A DNA stretch of 38,232 bases from assembly GCF_000315055.1 (NCBI RefSeq), contig NZ_BAER01000049.1, positions 1 through 38,232 of the forward strand. The letters are read 5' to 3'. The translations under genes and the position numbers were made by a program. Below are positions 8,504 to 17,500 of the stretch, piece after piece; position 1 is the first letter of the stretch, and every line of letters begins with the position of its first letter. This DNA is from Paraglaciecola polaris LMG 21857 (GTDB lineage: Bacteria > Pseudomonadota > Gammaproteobacteria > Enterobacterales > Alteromonadaceae). Under the pieces are notes generated by a model. It was not told where the DNA came from. It saw only the letters and a program-made list of their open reading frames with translations, and ran no database searches.

Positions 8504-9922
8504 TTAAAACCACCAAGGCGATGGCACGCCGGTGTTACGAATGTAGGCCTTTTTACGCATGAAACGCCGTATCGATTCTGCCCCCATACGCGAGCCCCCT
8601 AACCCAGAGTATTTAAAAGATTGCTTTTCAGCTTCATGAATAAGCGCGGTTAATGACGCATCATTGATGCTCACCGCCCCCGCTTCTAATTGACGGGCGA
8701 TTTGCTTGGCATAATCAACGTTTTGACTAAATACTGCTGCCGATAATCCAAACTCTGAGTCATTGGCTAAAACGACGCCCTGCTCATCACTGTCGATGAT
8801 TGTCACCGGCAACACGGCAGCGAACGTTTCTTGGCTCACCACGGACATTTGCGGGTTCACATCAGTTAACACAGTGGGCAAACAATAACGCCCGCCACCT
8901 AAATTGAGTACCTCACCACCGCACAATATCGTGGCGCCTTTGTCTTTTGCATCTTGCAATTGAGCCTCAACAATTTTTACTTGTTTGGCAGAAATAATCG
9001 GGCCTATTTGTCCTTGCTGTATATCTGGATAATTGTGCTTAAGGGCGCGCACATTTGCCACTAACTTGGCAAGAAATATTGGGGCAATATCTTTGTGCAC
9101 ATAGACTCGCTCAAGTGACATACACGACTGTCCTGCATTCACCATGCTGCCCCAGCACAGCGCCTTGGCGGCTAGTTCTGGATCGGCGTCTTTACACACA
9201 ATTGCAGGATCTTTTCCGCCTAGCTCTAAAAATGCCGGAATAAATCGCTGGGCACACAGTTGCCCTACATGACGACCCGTTGCTACGCTGCCAGTGAAAC
9301 ACAAAGAGTCCACGGCGTTAATCACGGCTTGCCCGGTTTCCCCTGCCCCTGTCACTAACGTCAGCACATTGTTTAACATGGGGATCCGTTTAAGTACTTC
9401 ATTAAAAGGGGCGACAAAACGAGATGTCACTTCGCTGGGCTTAATCAGCACGGCGCTGCCAGCAAGTAATGCCGGTATGGCGTCGACTAACGATAACAAC
9501 AACGGGAAATTCCACGGGCTGATCACGCCGACTAGGGGATAGGGTAAATAGTCTTGTTGCAGTTCAATAAAAGGAATTTCTGCTGACCACGGCTCGCCTT
9601 TTGCCAATAAGGCCGGCGCTTGTTTACACCATCGATGAATAGCATTGATGGTGACATCGACCTCTAGCTCAGATTCACTGGCGCGACCGGTATCGTTTAT
9701 CAAGGCCGCAACCAAATGCGCCTTGTATTCAGCCATGCTGTTCGCCAAATTTTGCATGACCGCTATGCGTTCACCAAGGCCCATGTTCCACCACTGGCTT
9801 TGATGCAGTTTTAAGCATTTGGCCTCGTCTTCCACGTGCTGAAGAGTATACAAAGGTAAATCAAAATCAACTAAGCCAGTGCGTGGATTACTGATGGCCA
9901 TTGTTTGCATGTTATTACTCAT
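8504..9922 (-). CDS. NAD(P)-dependent aldehyde dehydrogenase
   Basis: A 472-residue cytosolic aldehyde dehydrogenase that oxidises an aldehyde to a carboxylate. The key features are present: SPWNFP at 135-140 with the catalytic Asn138, the cofactor-binding lysine in IKPSE at 160-164, the general base Glu233 in ELGGKDP, and the nucleophile Cys267 in NAGQSC. Length and motif spacing are normal. It is the last gene of the DUF1330-nitrilase-dehydrogenase unit, and its ATG overlaps the nitrilase gene's end by 8 bp, indicating coupled translation. The product acid could feed the CoA ligase of the neighbouring operon; this is inference. Confidence 0.93.
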   Translation of the reverse strand: MSNNMQTMAISNPRTGLVDFDLPLYTLQHVEDEAKCLKLHQSQWWNMGLGERIAVMQNLANSMAEYKAHLVAALINDTGRASESELEVDVTINAIHRWCKQAPALLAKGEPWSAEIPFIELQQDYLPYPLVGVISPWNFPLLLSLVDAIPALLAGSAVLIKPSEVTSRFVAPFNEVLKRIPMLNNVLTLVTGAGETGQAVINAVDSLCFTGSVATGRHVGQLCAQRFIPAFLELGGKDPAIVCKDADPELAAKALCWGSMVNAGQSCMSLERVYVHKDIAPIFLAKLVANVRALKHNYPDIQQGQIGPIISAKQVKIVEAQLQDAKDKGATILCGGEVLNLGGGRYCLPTVLTDVNPQMSVVSQETFAAVLPVTIIDSDEQGVVLANDSEFGLSAAVFSQNVDYAKQIARQLEAGAVSINDASLTALIHEAEKQSFKYSGLGGSRMGAESIRRFMRKKAYIRNTGVPSPWWF

Positions 9923-10970
9923 CTGCTTGCTCCGCTAAAATGACCCCGTTTTTTTTAAGATTTTGAATACTTTGCAGTTGAGTTTGAATGAAATGACTAC
10001 GATCCGGCACACTAACCTGCTGAGCCTCATTGAGCATGGTGTTCGCGGGATAGACCGTTTGCCCATAGTGGGCGCTAAAAAGCTCATTGCGCTGGCGCGA
10101 TAGTATATTCCCCATGCCAGGCTTATTGCGATATCGGCGCAGCGCTGTGATGTCCAGTTCTGCATTGGCGACCATGGTTTCTCCCATGCCAGCTTCAGCC
10201 ATGACCCGGCCCTTAAAGTCGACCAATTTTGACATACCATCAGTGGACTCAGCGGGGAAATCAATGTCCGCTATTCCTGCCGAATTGGCCGAAACCACAT
10301 AAGCTAAGTTCTCAATCGCCCGCGCGCGTTTAGCAATGTCTTTGGGCGTCAATTCAACTGAACCAACTTCGGAACTACTATGCAATAACACCTCTGCACC
10401 ATTCATGGTTAAGCACCGACTGATTTCGGGATACAAAATCTCTTCTGATGCAACGCAAGCTAAGTTACCTAATTCAGTTTTTACCACAGGAAATAACGAC
10501 TCTTGCCCGTATATATCTACATATTTATCCAGTACATCATGAGGCGTAGGTGCAAACATAGATACCAAGCGGCGATAGCGCAAAATGCAATTCCCGTTGG
10601 GGCCTAATATAAATGAGGTTTGAAAATAGAGATCGGTAAAATGGGGATCAAGCTCATACACATTGCCAGAAAGATAAATCTGATTCTTCTGGGCAATTTC
10701 GCCAAGCATTTCATATTCTTTACCGTCTTGGGCAATGGCGCCTTTTTCTTTCCACTGTGATAATGACTCGCCCAGCGGAAAACTGGTCAGAAAATATTCA
10801 GGCAATACGACCATTTTGACACTCGGTCCCACAAAGCCCTTAGTCCCTTGGACATGCCGACCTACCCGGCGAATATTGTCATAAATTTTTTGTCTGGCAT
10901 CCGCTACATTTAACTTGTTAACGGCGAAACATCGAGTTTGTAACGCGACTGCGGTATAAGCAAGGGACAT
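9915..10970 (-). CDS. Nitrilase-superfamily carbon-nitrogen hydrolase
   Basis: A 351-residue member of the nitrilase superfamily, which hydrolyses nitriles, amides or carbamoyl groups using a Glu-Lys-Cys triad. Glu58 in VLPEYF and Cys172 in LACVASEE are clear. The expected lysine position aligns with LRYRRLVSMF, where Arg134 stands instead. I recall a subfamily with YRR here, so this may be a lineage feature and not damage, but I cannot check that. The ATG has GGAG six bases upstream and follows the DUF1330 stop by 3 bp; the end overlaps the aldehyde dehydrogenase gene. It probably removes a nitrogen group from a pathway intermediate. Confidence 0.87.
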   Translation of the reverse strand: MSLAYTAVALQTRCFAVNKLNVADARQKIYDNIRRVGRHVQGTKGFVGPSVKMVVLPEYFLTSFPLGESLSQWKEKGAIAQDGKEYEMLGEIAQKNQIYLSGNVYELDPHFTDLYFQTSFILGPNGNCILRYRRLVSMFAPTPHDVLDKYVDIYGQESLFPVVKTELGNLACVASEEILYPEISRCLTMNGAEVLLHSSSEVGSVELTPKDIAKRARAIENLAYVVSANSAGIADIDFPAESTDGMSKLVDFKGRVMAEAGMGETMVANAELDITALRRYRNKPGMGNILSRQRNELFSAHYGQTVYPANTMLNEAQQVSVPDRSHFIQTQLQSIQNLKKNGVILAEQADE

Positions 10971-10973
10971 AAA

Positions 10974-11276
10974 TTACTCCAAAGGTGTTTGCGACAAACC
11001 ATCGATCAGCATGATGTTAAATTCACCTGTGCCCTCGCGGTATTTTCTGGCATCTGCGTACTCAGGTGAATCCCAAAATGCATGGGCGGCTTGGCTATTT
11101 GGCCATTGGGATATCACCAAACTTTTGGGCGCGCTTTGTCCCTCAATTAACTCGGGCGCTCCCATCGCTATATAAACGCCACCAAATTTCTTAATTAATG
11201 GCGTAACAGCTTGGGTGTATAGGGTAAATTTTTCCCAATTATGAACCGTTGCTTGGATAATCAAATACGCACTCAT
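10974..11276 (-). CDS. DUF1330-like small protein
   Basis: A 100-residue protein beginning MSAYLIIQATVHNWEKF, with a later FGGVYIAMGAPE and a C-terminal block SPEYADARKYREGTGEFN. These match the DUF1330 pattern of a dimeric alpha-beta barrel-like fold (visible in the spacing of strands and the SPEY-x-x-A-x-x-x-R motif). Function is unknown; members often lie in catabolic operons. I start at the ATG at 11276 because AAGAG precedes it and the fold begins there; a longer reading from 11357 adds an unrelated 27 residues. It heads the unit with the nitrilase and dehydrogenase genes. The 285-bp gap to the divergent HTH gene should hold both promoters. Confidence 0.85.
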   Translation of the reverse strand: MSAYLIIQATVHNWEKFTLYTQAVTPLIKKFGGVYIAMGAPELIEGQSAPKSLVISQWPNSQAAHAFWDSPEYADARKYREGTGEFNIMLIDGLSQTPLE

Positions 11277-11561
11277 TAGCCGACTCTTTAATAGAATTTT
11301 GCTTACTGTAACAAAAGGCACAACATATTGAAGTGAAACAAGTTTTAGTTCGTTCATTGTTTGATAATTAGCAATCCAAACGCGTGTATCTTGGCCGCTG
11401 ATAGCGCAGCAAACCGAGGTTCACTGCTCACCGCGTATACAGGAACCCAAATAGGCGATCGAAAAACAACCAAAAACTGATTAACTTTACAGCGCTTTAG
11501 TTTAATAATAGGCACATTACACCTCAATAACACCATATCTTCAATAAAGCGGACGGCCACT

Positions 11562-13787
11562 GTGACTAATGGACAACACACGGACACCCCTTTTAATAAA
11601 GCACGCTCTCGCGGTATTCGAGCATCCCAGCAAAAACTGCGCACTGCACAGTTGGCGGCGGGGTTTAAGTCTCAGGCAGAGGTGGTTGATAAAGTTCAAA
11701 GTATCGAAGGCTTAGACAAAGCCCCGCGCTCATTAGTCAGTCGCGTCTTCCGTGGTGAACCCGTTGATCCATTGAGTATAGAGCGGGTGGCTAAAGCGTT
11801 AAACGTCGAGGCATGGGCGCTCTATTTAGATTCAGCCGAAGTCGAAAAAAAACATGTTAGCAGCAGTCATGAATCAGGTAATCATCCTGAGAACACAGGT
11901 AGTGCGGGCATAGAAAATACTGGCCCAGCTCATACTATAAATAACCAGCAACACGTTTCTCACGAATCAAGCCCTGCGCAAAATAAGGACCATACTTCAT
12001 CATCAACTATTGTCTCTTCAGCACCCCAATCACAAGGGGTTGCTCGCTGCTCGCCACAACCTGCTGAAGCACAAACGAATGCTAATATCTTTGGCACCCA
12101 AAAAGCATACAGCAGTCCAAGTAGATCGTTACTGCTTATCACCTTGGTTGTCGTGTTAGGCGTATTCTTGCTCGAGCGGTTTTGGCCTGACAATAACACG
12201 CCATTTCCGGGAATTGCGCTTGCCGGTATTGTCGATATTGATAATAAAGTAGTCGCAGTTCTACCGATTAACGGACCCCGGGGCGATGATATAACCCGCA
12301 ATATTGAGCAATTATTAGCCGGCCCTACGCAGCTTATTGTCGGGAGCTCAGCTTTGCATGCTAGTGTTAGAAACCCACAAGAATTGCTACGTAGCAAAAA
12401 AGCGGATTTAGTCATCAGTGGTGAGTTGTTAGAAATTGGTCGCTATATCGCCGTGCGTTTATTTTTATCTCAAGACCAAAACATGCGTCAGGTATGGTCA
12501 GGTGTGTTTGCCAAATCGGCTTCCGAAAAATACATCAAGAGTCAACTCGAAGGCGGTTTGCAAACCTTGCTTCACCAGCGTCCTTTAGCTGATATTGCTG
12601 ACTGGTATAGTTTGCAGCGATTTTTGCGCGGTATGCAGCATTTTGAAAGTGAGCGAAGCGAGCAAATTATTCTGCGCGGTATGGCCGACTATCAAGGCGT
12701 GATCGCCAGCGCCCCTGACTTAGTGTATGGCCATGCTGGCATGTGCCTAGCGCTGATTGAGCAAAGTATAGAAACCAGTCACAAAGCCTATTTAGATGAT
12801 GCCAGCAGGCATTGTCAAAACGGGGCGGATATTAATCCTGACGCACTTTTCATTCTGGTGGCTTTAGGTAATTTGGCCAGAGTAAAGGGGCAGTATGAAC
12901 AGGCAAATCACTATTTTAAACGGGCCCTCGAATTGGATCCTAACAGCGTGACCGCCCTGCAAAAATTAGCTGAAAGCCAAATGCGTTTGTTCTTGCAAAA
13001 TAGAGATATAGCCTTATTTGACACTATTTTAACGGAATTAAACTCGGCCGCCTCACTTGAACCCGACAACTGGAAAATTCCCTATACCCAAGGGCGCGCC
13101 TACTACTTTAAAGGCGAACAGCTGGCGGCTATTAAATATTTTCGCCAATCAGCCAACTTGACACTTAATTATCAAACCTTGAACAACTTAGGAGCGTTAG
13201 AGTTTTGTGTTGGCGACTTAACAAATGCCAAATTACATTATCAACGGGCACTGTCATTGCATCCGCAACACTCTGTGTTGCTGTCGAATATTGCCACATT
13301 GCATTTTTATTTAGGTGAAGATGAGCAGGCGCTTGCGATTTTCGAGCCACAAATTAAACGTATTCAACAAAAAGGTGGCGCGGGTCTGTATCAATTGTGG
13401 TCGAATGTCGCTGATGTATACCGAACCCAGGGGAAACACAAACAAGCACTCGATGCTTATCGAAATGCCATGTCTGAACTTGACCGAGAAGTCAGCCAAG
13501 GAGAAGCAAACGTGATGCAAAAGGCATCTCGTTTGGCCATGTATATTTTAGTCATTGAACTCACCCCTAATATGCAAACCGAGCAATTATTTGCTTCGTT
13601 AACTCAACAGGCCGAGGCAATAAGTGACGTTGCGGATCCTGTATCGCTACATCAATTAGCACTCAGTTGGCTGCATTTAGGGGATGAACAAAAAGCTCGT
13701 CACTATCGCGATAAACTCCACGCAATTTGCCCGGGTTTTGCCGCCTCCCCTGATTTTAAAACGCTTCAAAACAATGCGCCGAGTTAA
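11562..13787 (+). CDS. Transmembrane one-component regulator: HTH, single helix, periplasmic TPRs
   Basis: A 741-residue protein with three parts. Residues 20-90 look like an XRE-type helix-turn-helix (GFKSQAEVVDKV, SLVSRVFRGE, PLSIERVAKALNV). Residues 95-185 are a polar Ser/His/Gln/Asn-rich linker. A single membrane helix lies at about 189-208 (LLLITLVVVLGVFLLERFW). The following 120 residues carry a small alpha-beta domain (ADLVISGELLEIGRYIAVRL), and about 426-650 are tetratricopeptide repeats such as YEQANHYFKRALELDPNS. The layout is that of CadC/ToxR-like regulators, but with a different DNA-binding module. It likely senses something in the periplasm and acts on nearby genes. The start is GTG, with GCGGACGG upstream. 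Its 3' end meets the PEP-CTERM gene with only 16 bp between. Confidence 0.82.
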   Translation: MTNGQHTDTPFNKARSRGIRASQQKLRTAQLAAGFKSQAEVVDKVQSIEGLDKAPRSLVSRVFRGEPVDPLSIERVAKALNVEAWALYLDSAEVEKKHVSSSHESGNHPENTGSAGIENTGPAHTINNQQHVSHESSPAQNKDHTSSSTIVSSAPQSQGVARCSPQPAEAQTNANIFGTQKAYSSPSRSLLLITLVVVLGVFLLERFWPDNNTPFPGIALAGIVDIDNKVVAVLPINGPRGDDITRNIEQLLAGPTQLIVGSSALHASVRNPQELLRSKKADLVISGELLEIGRYIAVRLFLSQDQNMRQVWSGVFAKSASEKYIKSQLEGGLQTLLHQRPLADIADWYSLQRFLRGMQHFESERSEQIILRGMADYQGVIASAPDLVYGHAGMCLALIEQSIETSHKAYLDDASRHCQNGADINPDALFILVALGNLARVKGQYEQANHYFKRALELDPNSVTALQKLAESQMRLFLQNRDIALFDTILTELNSAASLEPDNWKIPYTQGRAYYFKGEQLAAIKYFRQSANLTLNYQTLNNLGALEFCVGDLTNAKLHYQRALSLHPQHSVLLSNIATLHFYLGEDEQALAIFEPQIKRIQQKGGAGLYQLWSNVADVYRTQGKHKQALDAYRNAMSELDREVSQGEANVMQKASRLAMYILVIELTPNMQTEQLFASLTQQAEAISDVADPVSLHQLALSWLHLGDEQKARHYRDKLHAICPGFAASPDFKTLQNNAPS

Positions 13788-13803
13788 ATCCAATGCGACA
13801 CGC

Positions 13804-14403
13804 CTACTTCTGACAATGAGTGCGATGACGTGCGACTAATAACAGTACACCGAGCAGAAAAAGATGCCAAGAGGCAGGTGCTGGCACTGGGGTAGTCGTT
13901 CCTTCGTTGACTATAATTTGCGCACCAAATACTTGCACATCTAACTCGGCAGCAAAAGCGTCAGAAATTAAAAAGGGGCTTATTACTACGTCACTCACTC
14001 CCCCACGATTTGCCACAAAACTCATGGTCGCCAACATGAACGCATCAGCCTGAGCAGATAAACCGGACAAAAATGATACGCCAGAAAAATCCAGATTGCC
14101 GATAGCTGGAAAGATATCGAATATATCAAACTCAGTCAGTGCAAAATTAGCATTTATCGCATTAAGGCCACTCACCGACTCATTGAAACTAAGTAAGAAG
14201 TCGAAGCCACCCACGTCTTCGGACTCTAAGCCAGAGAACCATAGCTCAAAGGTAACAATATCGCCGATATTGGCCACCTGACTGACAGTGTCTTGCGCAT
14301 TATTAAATGACAGGATCGGTACCGCAAAGGCCGTCTGGCCGAGGCTACCTATCAGCAACCCACTTATTATTAGCTGTTTGATACATTTCATCACCTTCAA
14401 CAT
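13804..14403 (-). CDS. PEP-CTERM-type protein with cohesin-like domain
   Basis: A 199-residue secreted protein. A signal peptide ends near residue 27 (GQTAFA). The middle, about 28-165, resembles cohesin-like beta domains: IGDIVTFELWFSGL followed by GGFDFLLSFN and a long Ile/Phe/Asp-rich section ending ADAFMLATMSF. The C-terminus has a sorting tail of the PEP-CTERM type in its PAP form: VPAPAS, a hydrophobic helix (WHLFLLGVLLLVA), then basic RHR. Such tails are recognised by exosortase, which is not in this window. AAGGAA precedes the ATG. It lies 108 bp downstream of, and in the same direction as, the large secreted protein that ends in a dockerin-like module, so the two products may bind each other. 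The cohesin assignment is by pattern only. Confidence 0.75.
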   Translation of the reverse strand: MLKVMKCIKQLIISGLLIGSLGQTAFAVPILSFNNAQDTVSQVANIGDIVTFELWFSGLESEDVGGFDFLLSFNESVSGLNAINANFALTEFDIFDIFPAIGNLDFSGVSFLSGLSAQADAFMLATMSFVANRGGVSDVVISPFLISDAFAAELDVQVFGAQIIVNEGTTTPVPAPASWHLFLLGVLLLVARHRTHCQK

Positions 14404-14511
14404 ATTAAAATTCCTTATTAAATTGACCTGTTAATTTGGCATACACGCATTGCCTTATCATTCTGCCGCGCGTAGATAAAGCAGCACGTCCCTATGCTTA
14501 TCTCTCTGGTA

Positions 14512-17500
14512 TTACTCGGGTTTCAACGCACAACGCATTAATTCACACTCACGTGTACAGCCCCGTGCATCAAGTACATTTATCAGTCCGTTTTGATCCC
14601 AATCAGCTAAATCGTCATCGCCATTTGCCGGTGTATTTCGGCGCTGCATGATGGCTCGAATATCCATGCTATCGACGAAGTCATTGCCATCAAGATCACA
14701 CATTTGGGGTGCGGCATTAACTTGAATTGTCACATCGTCTACAGCGCTGGCTTGCCCATCGCTTACGGTTAATTGCATTATGTATTGGCCAGCAAGATCA
14801 GGCGTTATACTGGCCAATTCATTATTGCTGTTAGCAATAACCGCCACACTATTTAGCGGGCGTAATATCACTAGCCACGCATATGTTAAAGCCTGCGGGG
14901 CGCTGTCAGGATCGAAACTCGCACTACCATCAAGGATGACGATTTCACTCAATTCAATCTCTTGGGCGTCTCCCGCAATTGCAACAGGCAGTTGATTTTC
15001 AGATACGGTTACCACAACTGAATCAGAATCCGTAAATTCGCCGTCGCTCACGGTTACCCCTAAGGTATAAGCACCGACCACATCAGGGATAAACATGGCA
15101 TTACCTGATAGGTCCACTTCTATGCTGCTACTGATTAGTAGGCTACCTTGTGGAACTGAAATAAAGATCCATTCGAACTGAAGCGGTTCTGGCCTTAGAT
15201 CAGGGTCGTAGCTGTCTGCAGCACTGACCTGCGCGTAACCACCTAACTCGTGTTGTTGGTCATCACCTGCATCAGCCACCGGTGGTTGATTTACCACCAC
15301 CTCATTAATGCTCACCGTCACAGAGATTACATCAGTGAGCTCGCCGTCTGATACCGACAGTTGCACCACGTAACTACCTGCAATATCGGCCGTAAAGCTT
15401 GTGGTTGGTGTTCCTTGACTTACCAAACTAGCAGTAGAAATGGCACTTCCTGTGGGCACACTGAGCACTTGCCAAGTGAAGGTTAATGCTTGAGGACCAT
15501 TATCGTTGTCAAAACTGGCGCTGCCATCGAATAATATTTGAGTGTTTGTGAGCATTTCACCGCTTGTTTGCACATCAGCCTGGGGCGCTAAATTTACCTC
15601 GGCGACTCGCACTATCACCGAATCCACAGGACTAGTATTTTCACCATCACTGACCGCAAGGGTAAATTCATAATCACCTGCAACATCTGGGGTAAAGCTA
15701 GGGTTCACACTAGAAGCATTTAACAAGTGGCCAACACTGCTGCCTGCTGGGACTGAGTTCACTGACCAAAGGTAGGTAAGTAGATCACCATCTGCATCGC
15801 TTGATGCACTGCCATCAAGCTGCAATAACCCATCAAGCTCAACGTTTTGATCCTCGCCAGCATGAGCAATAGGCACTCGATTAACAACCGTCACAGTGAC
15901 AATTGCACTATCGCTTAGTAAACCATCACTCACTTCAAGTTCAAAACGGTACTCGCCATACACGTCAGGTTGCAAGCTTGCACTGACACTATCGAGATTG
16001 CTCATATCGCTTTGGGTTAATACGCTACTATCTGGCACAGACAACAATGTCCAATTAAACGAAAGTGCCTCAGGCGCTTCGTCTGGGTCGAAGGAGCCTG
16101 AACCGTTGAGTTGAATAACTTGATCTTTAAATACCGTTGGCGCAGAAGACGCAGACGCGATAGGTTTTTGCGGATCAGGCGCGGCAGTTGGCAGGTTATA
16201 TTCGAGGACGTAGTCGCCAATCTGATCTCTGCCTGAGGTACCATCACTGAGTACTACGGTATAAGTACCGTTCATCGGTAGACTTAAGCTATAAACCCCA
16301 GCCTCAGAGTAGTGAGTCGCGTTGGTGAAGTAACTACCATCCGGGTTATGTAAGGTAATAAAAGGATTCAAATTGGTGACTTCAAGCTCTCGCATGACTA
16401 ATGTCACCTCATCACCCACCACCCCGTCAAAGGTGAATGTATCAATGTCACCTTGAGTGACCGTTTCAAAATAAGAACCTGCGCCGCTTAATTTTCCGTG
16501 TTCATTAGCACCAAGAGACTTAGCGAAGTGAATTTCATAATCGCTTATTTGGTCGCGTCGACTTGTGCCATCCTGCACTAGCAGTGTGTAGGTTCCGGTT
16601 TGTGCAGCTAAAATATTTCTCAAGTTAGCAACAGAATAGTTGCTGGCGCTGCCGAGCCTACTGCCGTCAGGCGCGTAAAGCGTCATAAAGGGGAAGTACA
16701 AATTACGTAAGATATCAGATAGCTGAATATGCAAACGCTCCCCTGCAACCGCCTCAAATGTCCAGGTATCTAAATCCCCTAACGTGATGTCACTGCTCAC
16801 TACGCCGCCATTATTCAGCGTGCCGTTTTCGTTAGCACCGAGTGACTTGGCAAAATGCACTTCATAATTACCTCCCTCATCACGTCGACTCGTACCGTCT
16901 TGCACCAGCAAGGTAAACGTTCCTGTTTGTGTGGCCGCAACGTTGTATAAGTTAGCCACCGTGTAATTGCTGGCAGACCCTACCCGGCTGCCATCTGGTG
17001 CGTAAAGCGTCATGAACGGAAAGAAGCCAGTGTTATCCACATCCGCTATTTGAATGTTCAAGTTTTCGCCTGCCGTGGCCTCGAACGTCCACGTATCTAA
17101 ATCACCTAGCGTAATGTCACTGCTCACCGAACCGCCATTAATCAGTGGGCCGTTTTCGTTAGCGCCAACGGATTTAGCAAAGTGCACTTCATAATTACCC
17201 ACTTGTTCACGTCGACTTGTACCGTCTTGCACTAGCAAGATGTACGTTCCTGTTTGTGTGGCCGCAATATTGTATAAATTTGCCGCTGTATAATTACTAG
17301 CAGAGCCTACGCGGGTGCCATCAGGCGCATAAAGCGTCATGAACGGAAAGAAGCCAGTGTTATCCACATCCGCAATTTGAATGTTCAGTCTTTCACCTGC
17401 CGTAGCCTGGAACGTCCAAGTGTCTAAATCGCCCAACGTGATGTCACTGCTCACTACACCACCATTGTTCAGCGTGCCGTTTTCGTTAGCGCCAATGGAC

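Noticed and set aside
11354-11644. Leftward open frame of 96 codons over the promoter and start of the HTH regulator gene
   Set aside because: It runs against the strongly coding HTH gene, has no recognisable domain and lacks a good start site.
11960-12415. 151-codon leftward frame inside the HTH/TPR gene
   Set aside because: Antisense shadow of a long, well-supported gene.
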